Source of the DNA: Siniperca chuatsi
Taxonomy: Eukaryota; Chordata; Actinopteri; Centrarchiformes; Sinipercidae
DNA: 64,000 nt
Direction of reading: 5' to 3'
NCBI RefSeq assembly: GCF_020085105.1
Contig: NC_058061.1
Span: 4,460,284-4,524,283 of the forward strand
Shown here: piece by piece, positions 15,541-27,066 of the stretch
Layout: each line of letters begins with the position of its first letter
How positions within the stretch are numbered: the first letter of the stretch is position 1
Made by a program: the position numbers and the translations under genes
The notes under the pieces: generated by a model
Told to the model about the DNA's origin: nothing
The model's input: only the letters and a program-made list of their open reading frames with translations
Databases searched by the model: none

Positions 15541-17050
15541 TTCTTTACAAAGGAACAAAAGGTGAAAGTAAAAAATAAAAACAAAAGCGGAACCAACTAC
15601 CTTGGATCAATACTTCTGTACTTGCACTAGAAGACGGAGATAGATACATGAACATAAAAAGTGGTTAAAGATAGTGAGGGGAAAGGGTCTTCAACAGGAT
15701 TCTGAATGTTTAAAAGGCATATAAGATCCAAGATGGGGTTTCCACTCTGAGAGAGTCCAGTTTGTGCTCAAAGCTTTGTTCTTCATAAGGTTGTCATCTT
15801 CCCATTCCTGACAAAAGTGAGAAATGACAATTTATTGCTCTACTGCAAACTACATTAGTTCAACATGACAATCACGCTGCTTTCAGCCATAAGGCACGCA
15901 AGTCTTACCTACCTACATTTGCATTAAGCACATGTTAATGGAAAAAAATAAAAATCAGGACTTGCTAGCCCACGGCAACCACTCCATCCTCCCAAGACTA
16001 GAGAAGTGATGTCGACTCGCACCGCGCAATGCCTTTTTGTTCTTGGAAATTCAACAGACCGGAGACGATGAACACAAGCTTTAGGCATCACCCCACCGTT
16101 GACAGGACAACTACTTCTTGAGGGTGCTGCTGAAGGTGAATGACAGAGTCGAGAAAGCTCGCTGGGCTGGCTAACACACGCAAGAACGACAACGTTAGGT
16201 GGCAGGCAGGGTACCTCCCTCCTCTCGTACAGTTGCGCCTATCTTCGTCCTTATGACGTTAGCTGTTAGCTACCTTGTGTTTTGAGACCCGGCTGCTATT
16301 ACACATGTATAATCACCTTGTTACATAACATAAAGTAGCAATCACATGACGTGTCACAACATTAGCTACTTAACTTGCATCTCTGTTTACCCTAAAAAGT
16401 GACAGGTACCTCTGTTGGTATTTTAGGACTACCTACTTCCGCTGTGGCTAGCATCAAACAATCTCCCTAGCAACAAGTGGTGAAAATACGATTGACAGAT
16501 TGTACAGCCATTCACAGGCCTCAAGTGCGGTGACGACACATGACTCCAGCTATTGCCGGCCAATAGAAAAGAGGCATGGGTGGGGTTTGAAGAAAATGCT
16601 AAACTGCTATTGGAACTCAAAGCCTACGCTGTGCTAGCCTTGTAAGCTAGTTTGCTGCTAACTACCTTAAGCATTCAACTACTTTGAAAAGTAACTTAAA
16701 CAAGATACACTACTGTATCCAGTCATTCACCCATATATACTAATTATTCATCTATGTGCCCGCTAACGTTAGCTCATGCCATGAATCACTGCAATCCATG
16801 TATCGGCTTACGCATTAGTTAATTGAAAACATTTCGATTTAATACTTACGCGTGAAGAATATGCAACTGTGTCTTCATGCCCAAAGGTCCACTCCCACCT
16901 AAGAACAGTAACCAAGTCCTGTTTCATTAAAACTTCCACAGTGTTGCCCGATATATCATTCTCCAGCCTTTCCTCATTGAATGGCCCACCATGACTTGCA
17001 AAATTGCTAGCTGGCCCGGCTAGCCTAGCAGCACCGCTTGACACCAAAAC
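15541..17050 (-). promoter_or_regulatory. nfe2l1: nfe2l1 5' leader exons and promoter area
   Basis: Just upstream of the start codon a pyrimidine tract ends in TTTGTAAAG, a usable acceptor. A further candidate leader exon at about 15809-15602 follows a good acceptor (TTTTGTCAG) and ends CCAAG before GTAGTT. Farther up, 15960-17050 is CpG-richer and holds a candidate first exon ending at 16850 before the donor GTAAGT. The true start site and the splicing of the leader cannot be settled from sequence. Most of 16200-16800 is otherwise featureless. Confidence 0.4.
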
Positions 17051-17759
17051 ACGCTTTCACACAGAGCATGCGTAGAACATTCTAGTGGCAAGCTTTCATC
17101 ACCCGAAAAAATCCCCCCGCTGGTAATATTATACAGATGGCACCAATATAGTCACTTTTATTTTATTATTCAGTGGCAAAAACTAGCTTCTTCAATTTTT
17201 TTATTCCAAACAAATCAAGAAAAATACATCACACAATTTTACAGTGTATATTCCACTAATATAAAAATGTGTTGATGTTTAATGATTGTATTGACAGTAA
17301 TCTGGAGGGTTATTTTCAAACAAATCATGTAATTTAGTTAGAAGCCAAGAATGTTATTTTAAACTGTGAGAAGTTATTGGCAATTTACTAGTTTTATTTG
17401 GTAGATTTTATATCCATTAGTGCACGTTTTCTGAACGATTATTGAATTTGGAAATTACAAGATTATCAACAATAAGAAATGTGTGCATAAAATAAATCTG
17501 GTTCTGCAATTATTTTAAGAGATGGTATTTTATGTCTTAATATTTATATATATTTTTAAAAAATATATTTATATATAATATACAAATTCAACCAAGCATA
17601 TAGTGGATGCATTCATAAATGGATAAACCAAAATTTTTACACAAGTCACAAATTCTTCACACATACACGCCTTTCACCCACATTCCTAAAAACGGAGCAA
17701 ATGTTTGCTACAATAATGTAGTGTTAATCCAGAAAACGTAAAGAACACACAAGACCTAA

Positions 17760-17817
17760 AATTAAATACAACTTTTATTCTGAAAATATTTTCAGTGAAT
17801 GTCTTCTGTGAAGTTCA
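17760..17817 (-). other. cdk5rap3: cdk5rap3 3' UTR with poly(A) signal
   Basis: The complement of AATAAA lies at 17774-17779, only about 40 bases past the stop codon, so the 3' UTR is very short. The stretch between here and the nfe2l1 promoter (17050-17760) is AT-rich and holds nothing recognisable; human COPZ2 would lie in this position. Confidence 0.65.
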
Positions 17818-17987
17818 CTATATATTAACCCCCATTAGGTTGACGGGCCTTTTGTTGTATTTCTTTGAAATGTCAGCTTCAATCTGCAAAAACAAATAAT
17901 GATTAACAATCAGAATTACTGGCAATAATACTCATTACTACTAAGATCCTTCAAAGTGTAACATAAATGAATTATGAGCCCTCTGTG

Positions 17988-18043
<56 letters not shown>

Positions 18044-21000
18044 CTTTCAATTAATCTGTAACTGTATAATTATCAGTATATATTATCATATATATCGGAT
18101 ATAATGATCTTATGACATATCTTATCTGCTTCCTATGTTTACTGTATTCTAAGGAGTGAGAAAAATGCTACACAACCTTCTCTTTCCAGTGAGCTGGAAA
18201 ACTGCCAACCCTGTGAACTTCAATAAATTGAAATAGTAATCCAATACCAGTTTCTGGAGTTCGCGGGTGCATCCTGCCAGCAGGTCAACACGAGGCTCCA
18301 GTCTGGACTGCTCCTCTAGGGCTTCCTGCCTTTTCTCAGCCATTGTGGCACCCTTTAGTACCAGAATCTCTGCCTGCTTCAGCTTCTGTCTCAGCACCTC
18401 TGACACACGTTCAACATACCTTAACGACACATTTCATACAAAAAACATAATGAGAAAATGATGAACACATTTCTGAAAGAAAGCAAGTGGTTTAAAAGCT
18501 AATTCTCGTCCCTTTTCCCCCCTAACGTCCATGCCAGATTTCTGGATTGTTGCTTAAATTACATCAGATTCTGTCTATTGACCAACGTACAAAATAATGA
18601 CACGATTTATGCTGACTGAAATTTATATTATGAGGTTCAGTTATGGCAGCATACCGTGGTGAGGCCTGGATCATAAACAGGTGCTGCATCCGGAGAGAGG
18701 TGAGCCGGCCCACGAGGTCTTGCACCTCTGACAGCATCTCCCGGATATGTTCACGGGACTGGCCTTGGATGACGGAGGGGGCCAGCTGGAACTGGCTCAT
18801 AGCTACCACATCTCCCTCCTCTCCCATCTCACTAATGCGCTGGGTTAGGAACACTTCCAGCTGTACAAACACAAGAAAACAGTGTCACTTGTTTGGGGTA
18901 AATCTGATAGATGATTTAATCTATCCAACCATCCATCAGCTGTGTTGGAGGAGGAGGGAGAGATCTAAAACAAGCAGGACAAGGGGTACAAGGTTTGGGA
19001 AACGCTGCTCTATATCGTTGTAAATTGAATGTCTTTGGGGTTTGATCAGACAAAAACAAGCAGTTTCAAGACATCACTTTGGCCTTTGAAAATATGATGG
19101 GTATTGTCACAATTTTTTACTACATGAATAATAATAATAAAAAAGAAAACTTTAATCTGTAATGAAAATATTCACTAGTTGCAGCCATGTTTATAAGAAG
19201 GTGTAGTCCCTCATTCGTCCAGGAGTGGTCCATCGTAGAAAAGGTTTCAGTTTTCAGAATCAAGAAGTCATCCGGAAGTCATTCTCAATTGTAAAAAATG
19301 GAACGGGAACTCAGAAATTTAAGCTACTCTGTGTTACATAAGCCCTGCCCTCAGGAAGGAATCTACCTGAGTATCTGTTGATTAGCTAGTTTCACCTGAA
19401 ACTGACCTAATAGTTTCAAGATGGCCGAGTAATCAGTAATCAGGCTTATTGTTTTCTGGCTGCACCTCCCTCATCACCGTTAAGTACCTGATTAGCATAT
19501 GATTGGCGTGACCAAGGTGCTAATACACTGTGGTAAACTTTGGGCAGATTGAATCTCAGACCACCATTTCTGTTCTCTTTGAACAGGGCTTATGTAACTC
19601 AGAGTAGCTTAAATTTCTGAGTTCCCGTCCCATTTTTTCACAATTGAGAATGACTTCCGGATGGGAGCCGAAACGTCTTGATTCTGAAAACAGTGTCCAG
19701 ATGACTACGACGGAAACCTTTTCTACGATAGCCATGTTTATACTTTCTATATATTCAACATTATGTTCTACACAAAGATCAAGTGGATGTACGGTCTTAC
19801 AAGGCTAATTTGACAATAGATGACCGTAGTCTTTACCTCCATTAGCTCATCGATGAACTGGCTGCGTGACTGAGAGTTCTCCAGTATAGTTAAAGCATCC
19901 TCACCCCTCGCCACACCCTCAGGACCTACACGATGACACACACGTCTCAGGAAATTTCAGCAGCTGAACATGGGATAAGTTGCGTGGCCATAATGGTGAT
20001 TTAAAAAAAAGAAAAGTAGTTACAGTCTGTGCCCGCATCTACGATTTCAATTTCTACGGGAGCTGCTTCACTGTCACCCCAGTCAATACCACCTGCACCA
20101 GTGTCCTGCTGAGACAGACAGACAGACAGATATTGGTATATTAGAGCAGTATGTTTGATGTACCCCCACAGATGAACTCAAGTACCCCTTCATCAACACC
20201 ACCCATCATGTTTCCCATTACCTTTAGCTGATAATTTACACAGTTTATTAATTACGTTGAGCTATTTCCCCCATTTATCTGTTACTTTTAGCAGACTATT
20301 TCAACTGTTTATCCATACATTTGAACTTATTTTAATAATTCGTCCATTACTATTAGCTATTTTACCATGTATACATTACTTTACCAATTTATTTGAACCA
20401 TTTTCCATTACTTTTAGCTAACTAACATCATTTCAACTGTTTATCCATTATTTTTAGCTAGCTATTTCAACCATTTAACGCTATCCATTACTTTTAGCAA
20501 TCTATTTCAGCCATTTATCCATTACTTTCATCTAACTACTGCCATTTCATCCATTTATCCGTAACTTTTAGCTAACTATTTCAAGTGTTGCTTTTATCAA
20601 ACAGTTCCAAATTCTCTTCAACCCCTGGTTTGGAATCACACTGTATTAGAGGAAAGGATGTAATGCTGAATGTAATGAATACTGATGTATGCTGACTGTA
20701 AACTACATAATAATAAATTCTTTTTCAATATCTACATATTAATAGTTTCTGATTCTGAAATAATATAAGGTGAATACAAACTATGTATATAAAATCAAAA
20801 TGCAGATATGTTCAGCTATCTTTACCTCACAGCTCGGCTCCAGGCTGATACCCCAGTTTATTCCATCCTCAGCTGTGATGCCAGAATTAGTATCTGTACC
20901 TTTACCAAATTCACCCCAGTCAATCTAAAGCGGGGTTACAAAGACAACACAGAAACACAAAGTCAGTGGTGAGGAAAAATCACTTGTGAACTAACACTTT

Positions 21001-24000
21001 AATATATTTATTTGACCTTTTCTGGCATTTGTTGAATATCTCACAGCAGCACATGAGCTGCCACATGAGTCCTGGAGCTGTATTACAGACACTGACCAAC
21101 TCTCAAATCTGTTTAGTAACCGTGATAATCTGAATTAGGGCCTGATTTAAAAATCAAACTGTATAACAAAAATAAAATGGATTAAATGAAGAAGAAGAAA
21201 AACAACAACAAAACGTTTACTTAAGTGATTTTTTCTCCGATGTACAGTAAGATAGGAAGTTTCTATTATATGACCCTGATTAATATATAATATAGAGACA
21301 GTAAAACCGACCGTATCCTCTGTGACTGTATCAGGAGGTGCTTCCTCCACAAGTGGCCTCTCAATAATTGTGGGGACTTTCCCCGTTCTCCACTCATAAA
21401 ATGTTGTGTTCCCTCTCTTCTGGGCAAATGTCAGCATGGGCAGGACTGGCTCAGACCTACAAATAACACCATGTGAGCTTGTGTGACAAAAAGTGAAAGT
21501 TTCCCATGTTTTTTACAACAGACAAGAAGTTTTATTATTGCTGTATTGCTGTTAGGGATGTGCACGTATACGAAGAACAGAATTATATATTATTTTATTT
21601 TATTTTATATAAAAGAAATACAGAGCAAAAGACAGCTTGAATAAAAGTAGACTGTATTTTGACGATATACTCACCACTCACATACAAAGTTTGTGAAAGC
21701 AGTATAAAGTTGGATTTGCTCCTCTAACTTTGCTGCATCTTTCCCGACTTCCTCAAGAACTGCTGGTAAGTCTTTGACCAGAGCCTGAAGCTCACGAGCC
21801 ACATTTTCTCCCTGTTAGAGGAAAAAAGTCAAGCAGCAGGATGAAGAACACGGAGAGCAAGAGTCTGAACAAGCATCATGTCATTTCATCTGTCTATTAA
21901 TAAAATACTTAATTCTGAACATTGCACAAACTCAGTGTGTGTTTTAATGTTCTCCTACGGGTGTCCATGTTCTTATACTTACTGTGATGCCATACTGTTT
22001 GCAGGCAGCATAGTAGCGTTCCCTCAGGTCTGCGGCTGAGCTCTGGCACTCCACTTCCCGTCTGCTCAGCTCCTGCTGAAGCTGCTGGGCTTTGGCCAGT
22101 TGCTTCCTCAGAGCCGGGCCTTCATAGCTCACATTGCGACTCAGCAAGCTGGCCACCTCCGCTGGGACACACAAATCGCTTTTTTAAATAAAAGAATTTT
22201 CTACACATGCAATTATTTTGTTTCTAAAGCTGGATGCTATTTCCCCATATCCTATAATAATGATGATACAGAAATAATCTGAACAGCAGCAACAAAAACT
22301 ACTTTCTTCACCATTTAGACAAAGACAGTTTTAAACCTTTTTTACAAGAGAATGACAACACGTATGGGAACCACTAACAGTTTTACTTGCTTAAAATAGC
22401 CTTCCTACCCCATGAAATACAGAGGAATAATAAGCCTAACGGTGTATACAGATGTTGTCATACTATGATAAATACATAGAGATATGGTATGGTATTGTTT
22501 TTATATTACACTCACCCAAATAGATATTATCTGCCTCATAAAGTGAGACAATCTCTTGCCAATCCTGTGATAACAAAAACAGAAAACACAATTCAAATCT
22601 AAATTTTTGGATAGTTTCAGTAGTTTTAAAATATAGGAAATCCCCTCAGACCACTTGGTTTGTGATACTAATTATAAACAAACCGACAGACCTGCTGTGA
22701 GGCAGACAATACCAGTTTGTTTGAATCCTCTCACCTTCATCCTCTGAGATGAATATCTGCCAAAGATGTTCTTGGAGGAAGCCTCAGTTCCCCTCAGTAT
22801 CTCCACTATTCTCAAGCAGTGAAAGTAGTGAATGTCTATCAATTAAAACAAACAAACAAACAAAGCAAAGTATATCAGTTAATAAGCATTCATACAGAGG
22901 ACGAGGACAGATAGTTAACTGTTGTCCACAAATGGCTCCCTGTTTGTTTTAGGATTGATTTTAAGATCTTGTTGATTACTTTTAAGGCTCTTCATGGCCT
23001 GGCTCCAGACTATATCTTAGACCTTGTAATCCCTTATGAACCTTCATGTAGTTTGAGATCTTCGGGCAGGGGTCTCCTGTCTGTTCCTGAGTCCAGGATG
23101 GAAACTAAGGGGGACAGAGCTTTTGCTATCAGGGCCCCGAGGCTCTGGAACAACTTGCCCGAAGAAATGAGGTTTGTTTGAGTCAGTTTTTATCAGAAAG
23201 CATATCCTGATTTTACCTGAACTGGCTGTTTATTTTATTGCTTTTGTGTATTTTATTTCTTTATATTTCGTCATTCACTGAGGTATTTTATTTCTCTTGT
23301 TGTGAAGCATTTTGTTTTGATAAGTGCTCTATAAATAAAGACGGTGTAGTCCCTCATTCGTCCAGGAGTGGTCCATCGTAGAAAAGGTTTCAGTTTTCAG
23401 AATCAAGAAGTTTCGGCTCCCATCCGGAAGTCATTCTCAATTGTGAAAATGGTCTGAGAACTCAGAAATAACACAGAGTAGCTTAGATTTCTGAGTTCTC
23501 AGACCATTTTCACAATTGAGAATGACTTCCGGATGGGAGCCGAAACGTCTTGATTCTGAAAACAGTGTCCAGATGACTACGACTGAAACCTTTTCTACTC
23601 TATAAATAATAATAATAATTATTATTAAATGTAGCTAACAAACCAACAACAGAAACTAACAGTTACTACACAGGAATTACGCTACGTTACAAAACAAAAC
23701 ACGTACTAATACAGCTGAGGGCTAAAGCTGCAATAAGTATGTATGGTCGAAGTAGGATTAAGTAGTAAGGGACCGAGCCCCAATTAGTGCCTCTCATGTC
23801 TCATTATTACATTCGAGTCACAGAACTAAGCGTTTTTCTGAAAGATAAATCCCTGGTGATCTTTAAAAAAAATCAAGATCATTTAACAACACTTACGGCT
23901 GTTTTTAATGATATTTCCAGAATCATCAGACTCTTTACCATCTAGATACAAAGAAATACTCCGTCTGCTGCACAGCAAAATACATTTTTAAGCAGTTTCC

Positions 24001-25082
24001 TAAGCTGCTACTCTCTTCCTTTGACTTAGTGCAAACAGCAGACAGACAACATGACAACATACAACAATATGAAACATAAGACAATATAGCAAAAATAAAA
24101 AACAAACAAAAAAAAACATTTCTCCTTGCTTGTTTTGTAAGACACGTTATTGTAAATTAAGGAGTAAACTAGTGGAAAGTAACATTAATATAGACAACAG
24201 TAATTGATATTACAACTTTATGTAGTGCAATATGTAGTATATGTAGTGCTGATATATTTTTTTTATCCAGTTGGTAACGAGAGTCTTTAAAGGTTCTGGA
24301 AATACCTTCATAAACTGTGGTTAGTGTTGTTAAACAACCTCCCGAGTTCATCAGGGATTTATATTACAGAAAAATGGATGCTTATCTCTGACTTGAACGT
24401 AATGATAACAGATGAGAGGCACAATCTGGGGCTATAAGGGACCTACAGGAGCCGGACAGAAGCTGCTTGATCTCCTCATTCTCCGGCATGTCCTGGATGG
24501 CAGCATTGATCTTCTCTCTGATGGACTTTACTGCACTCTGCCATTTCAGATTACAGTGACGTCGATCCAGCAGCCAGTCTGTGGACACAGAAAGATTCAG
24601 CACCATTAATATCTGAATCTGGCATCATCTGATTCATCTGTTGAAGGCAACAGCTGGACATAGCTCTGTTGGAAGAAACAAAAGTTAGTTTGCACATACA
24701 GCACAGTAACAGATGGAATTTGCCCATTTTAGTTTTGTGTCTTTTGCCTTACCCAAAAGCTTGCTGGTCTGTATGTCGATTGGAAGATTTTGAATATTCT
24801 GTTGAAGTGAGAAAAACGGTCAAGACATTAATAATTTACACTTTTTCCTCCCCTATTATTGTAGCAATACCTTGCACAGGGAGAAAATAGCGCATTCTTC
24901 AACAGCTACACGGAGAACAGAAAGAAGTCTTAACTAAGAGGACAAACTATTTTCTTTACCAAGCTTTGGGAAATGCTTATTTCTCAGTTAACTGGACTTT
25001 GACTGTGTGACAGCTAGCTAACGTTAGCTAGCATGCTCATTAAAACCGAGTCAGACAGACTTTAATTTAACCTTACCTCCAT
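17818..25082 (-). CDS. cdk5rap3: CDK5 regulatory subunit-associated protein 3, 14 coding exons
   Basis: Exons: 25082-25077, 24798-24753, 24578-24447, 22835-22735, 22564-22516, 22161-21983, 21811-21675, 21456-21312, 20924-20826, 20108-20024, 19925-19837, 18860-18655, 18419-18248, 17883-17818. Phases agree throughout and give 503 residues (human 506). CDK5RAP3 is the substrate adaptor of the UFL1-DDRGK1 UFMylation ligase at the ER and links ribosome UFMylation to ER-phagy. Visible parts: a conserved N-terminus with DWLLDRRHC and WQSAVKSIREKINAA; helical coiled-coil stretches; a central acidic loop with IDWG (266-269), INWG (287-290) and IDWG (306-309), the Trp motifs that bind UFM1/ATG8 proteins; and a C-terminal helical domain containing SQFQLAP and LQHLFMI-like sequence. 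The start is only two codons before the first intron. Exon 10 could begin at 20108 or 20105 (CAG-CAG acceptor). Confidence 0.95.
17989..18041. repeat. (TA)n microsatellite
   Basis: About 26 uninterrupted TA units in the last intron of cdk5rap3, between the coding exons at 17883 and 18248. Likely highly polymorphic in length. Confidence 0.95.
19196..19729. mobile_element. Fold-back element, long copy, with 13-bp target duplication
   Basis: An exact 13-bp direct repeat, AGCCATGTTTATA, flanks it (19183-19195 and 19730-19742). The element starts AGAAGGTGTAGTCCCTCATT and ends CCTTTTCTACGAT. Arms of roughly 110 bp pair with each other: the stretch with CCGGAAGTCATTCTCAATTG near 19270 has its complement near 19640, and AGCTACTCTG near 19323 pairs near 19600. 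A non-palindromic core of about 240 bp lies between. A 12-13 bp duplication is typical of target-primed retrotransposition (LINE or Penelope-like) rather than of cut-and-paste transposons. There is no poly(A) tail. It sits in cdk5rap3 intron 11. Confidence 0.75.
20205..20590. repeat. Degenerate minisatellite, unit about 30-45 bp
   Basis: Around ten imperfect tandem units share the words CCATTACTTTTAGCTAAC and TATTTCAACTGTTTATCC. It lies in cdk5rap3 intron 9. A short (GACA)n run at about 20111-20130 stands just before it, directly upstream of the acceptor of exon 10 on the minus strand. Confidence 0.75.
22925..23338 (+). mobile_element. L2-type LINE 3' end, copy 1
   Basis: A 5'-truncated non-LTR retrotransposon. 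It encodes the last part of the reverse-transcriptase ORF (FKALHGLAPDYI, SLRSSGRGLL, APRLWNNLPE), which is the C-terminal signature of L2/CR1-clade LINEs in fish. Its tail, GTGCTCTATAAATAAA, is the usual L2 3' end. The tail is interrupted by the fold-back element at 23339-23597, after which the L2 tail duplicates and runs into (AAT)n to about 23627. It lies in cdk5rap3 intron 3, opposite to the gene's strand. Confidence 0.85.
23339..23597. mobile_element. Fold-back element, short copy, with 12-bp target duplication
   Basis: An exact direct repeat CTCTATAAATAA (23327-23338 and 23598-23609) brackets it; the target is the L2 tail. It begins AGACGGTGTAGTCCCTCATT, nearly the same as the long copy at 19196, and ends AAACCTTTTCTA. 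The two arms pair over about 75 bp with one mismatch, and the loop is only about 20 bp. The right arm carries about 20 bp (with CAGTGTCCAGATGACTAC) missing from the left arm, as in the long copy. Because it splits the L2 fragment, it is the younger insertion. Confidence 0.8.
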
Positions 25083-25423
25083 TTTCTCTTTGCCTCTTCA
25101 AAACGAAAACACTTCCAAGATGTTAAGTGTTCATTATATGTTTATTTAGAATAAATAACAGGATTTTTTTAATCACCATCCGCATTTCACTGTTTATGAC
25201 ACGTTACGCGAAGGAGGGCCAATAGAAGGAGGTGATGTTACAGTCGCTAGAAGGATTGACCAATCATATGTCACTATGCTGACAGTGGCAGTTGATTGGC
25301 GGGTGGCTCAGCTCCTGATTGGATGCAGAGTTAAAGTCCGTCGGTAGAGGGCGCTGTCGTCCTTTAAATGTCTGCATGAGAGTGATAAAGTGTTTAAGGC
25401 GAGGTAAGTTTATTTATTGTACC
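25083..25423 (-). promoter_or_regulatory. cdk5rap3: cdk5rap3 5' UTR and promoter area
   Basis: The coding start at 25082 sits at the very end of the first exon, so the transcription start must lie in this stretch. It holds two CCAAT-type words on the minus strand (ATTGG in plus orientation near 25294 and 25317) and GC-richer DNA around 25200-25370. No TATA box is evident. Inferred from position. Confidence 0.4.
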
Positions 25424-25580
25424 CAGTGGTGGAAGAAGTACTCAGATCTTTTAAGTAAAAGTACCAATACAACAATTTAATAAGTCCTGTAAAAGTAAAA
25501 GTCATGCATTCAAAAAGTACAGGAGTATTTTCAGCAAAATGTACTTTTTCTGCAGAAAAATGGCCCACGTGACTGATAAA
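25424..25580 (+). repeat. hAT-like MITE fragment (CAGTGGTGGAA family)
   Basis: It begins CAGTGGTGGAAGAAGTACTC, then AGTAAAAGTACCAATACAAC and AAAGTAAAAGTCATGCATTC, matching the family's right half. It is cut off by the LINE 3' tail that follows at 25583; further family-like sequence (TTTTACAGTTGTAGCTGG) resumes beyond it near 25710. Confidence 0.65.
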
Positions 25581-25582
25581 TT

Positions 25583-25640
25583 ATCAGAATCAGAATCAGA
25601 AATACTTTATTGATCCCCGAGGGGAAACTCTTTATGTTTA
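25583..25640 (-). mobile_element. Non-LTR retrotransposon 3' tail, minus strand
   Basis: The complement of GAGTTTCCCCTCGGGGATCA followed by AATAAAGTATTTCTGATTCTG, a very common fish LINE 3' end with a (TGATTC)n-type tail. Other short copies lie at about 37290-37337 (+) and 59731-59775 (-). The clade (Rex- or RTE-like) is not certain from so short a piece. Confidence 0.6.
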
Positions 25641-26509
25641 TGTTTAAATTACTATCGTATATTACATTATTACATCATTAATACTGATGTGTAAGTAGTA
25701 AGCAGTATTTTACAGTTGTAGCTGGTCACGGTGGAGCTAGTTTTAACTACTTCATGTACTTTATATACAGTTGTTTTCTTAGTTCAGTGGTTCCCAACCT
25801 TTGGGGTCGGACCCCTCCAAAGTGTCACCAGATAAATCTGAGGGGTCGTGGGATGATTAATGGGAGAGGACCAAAGAAAAACAAAGTTCTGCTGTACAAA
25901 TCAGTTTTCATTTTTTGGACTTTTTGGACCTTTTTGTGAAATATTGAATCATTTTACCGCTACACAAATCTCTTATATTATGTCATTGAAAACCAAAAGA
26001 ATAACAAAACACTTTGGCGTCTTGTGAACTCCAAGCTGGACAGAAATGAAAATGGCTCGCTGCCATTCAATCCCTGCATGTTCAGACGCAGCAGTGTCTC
26101 TCAAGTGGCCTAATTTCAGGTCATTTGAATGTAAACCAAACTTGCAAAGTAAGCATCCATTCACTGTTTGTGATTTTACACAACCCATGCAAAACATCAG
26201 GGGCACTCACCTCATTCAGATGAACTTTTAGAGCCTGCATCTCTTTCTCTCTCCAGCTCAGAGTAATTACTCAGAGTTGTATAACAGGAATGAGAAAACT
26301 CAAATACAAAGATGACTTTATTCTGTGTCCAAATTCCACATTAAAACAAGAATGGGTTTTAAAGCGAGACTGATAAAGGGAATTTATTTGCAGTTTGGAA
26401 AGCTGCTGCACCTCTCAAGTTCACATTAACCTCCATGTCAGTAATCTTGATCTGTACTGGGCCGGCCTGAAGAAAGGGTCTCACTAAATTACATGGTTGC
26501 AACATTTAC

Positions 26510-26775
26510 TCACTCATGCACTTAGCTGGGCAGGCTTTAGGTGTGTGTGTGTTGTGTTTGAGGAGGGTGTGTGTTAGATGGCAGAGAACAGAGGGACAAG
26601 GTGAAAGAGAAAGAGAGAGAGAGCGAGCGAGGCAGAGGGAGAGAGATGCTGCACCTGTGCATGATCACCTGAGAAGAAGAAGAAAAAGAAAACAGAGGAG
26701 GTAAAGAATTTGTGAACATGGCGGGACAGTTTCACATCTGAGAGAATCTCCTTCAGGCATCTCATCATCAACAAG
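26510..26775 (+). promoter_or_regulatory. prr15l: Probable prr15l promoter and non-coding first exon
   Basis: A GT-rich then strongly polypurine tract (about 26595-26700, with GAGA runs) passes into ATCTCATCATCAACAAG followed by the donor GTACGA at 26776. The coding exon of prr15l begins at the acceptor 32107-32108, so this would give a 5.3-kb first intron. The assignment is inference. From 25770 to 26510 I see only fragments and no gene. Confidence 0.35.
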
Positions 26776-27066
26776 GTACGAAAACACATTTGCGCACCTT
26801 AAAGCTATTTTATGTCTCTAATATATATCTAATATAATATTCTGCTGCAGAAACTGATCTTGTTGCTTGACGACAGAATGCACATTTGCCTGAGATAACA
26901 GATCCAGTAAAGGCAACCCATTAGGTTGTATTCGTTTGGTTTATTGACGACTTTATAGTATATTTATTATGTTTATAAAATGCAACATATCAGACTTTGC
27001 CAAGAACAATAAAGTCCAGGACGTATTTCCAGTGTTTTCACAGTCCAACAATCTTTATCAAGATGC

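Noticed and set aside
23892-23950. Exon-like segment on the minus strand in cdk5rap3 intron 3 with usable acceptor and GTAAGT donor
   Set aside because: Joined in phase after the exon ending at 24447 it would create an immediate TAG stop. The conserved protein needs the exon at 22835-22735 directly.
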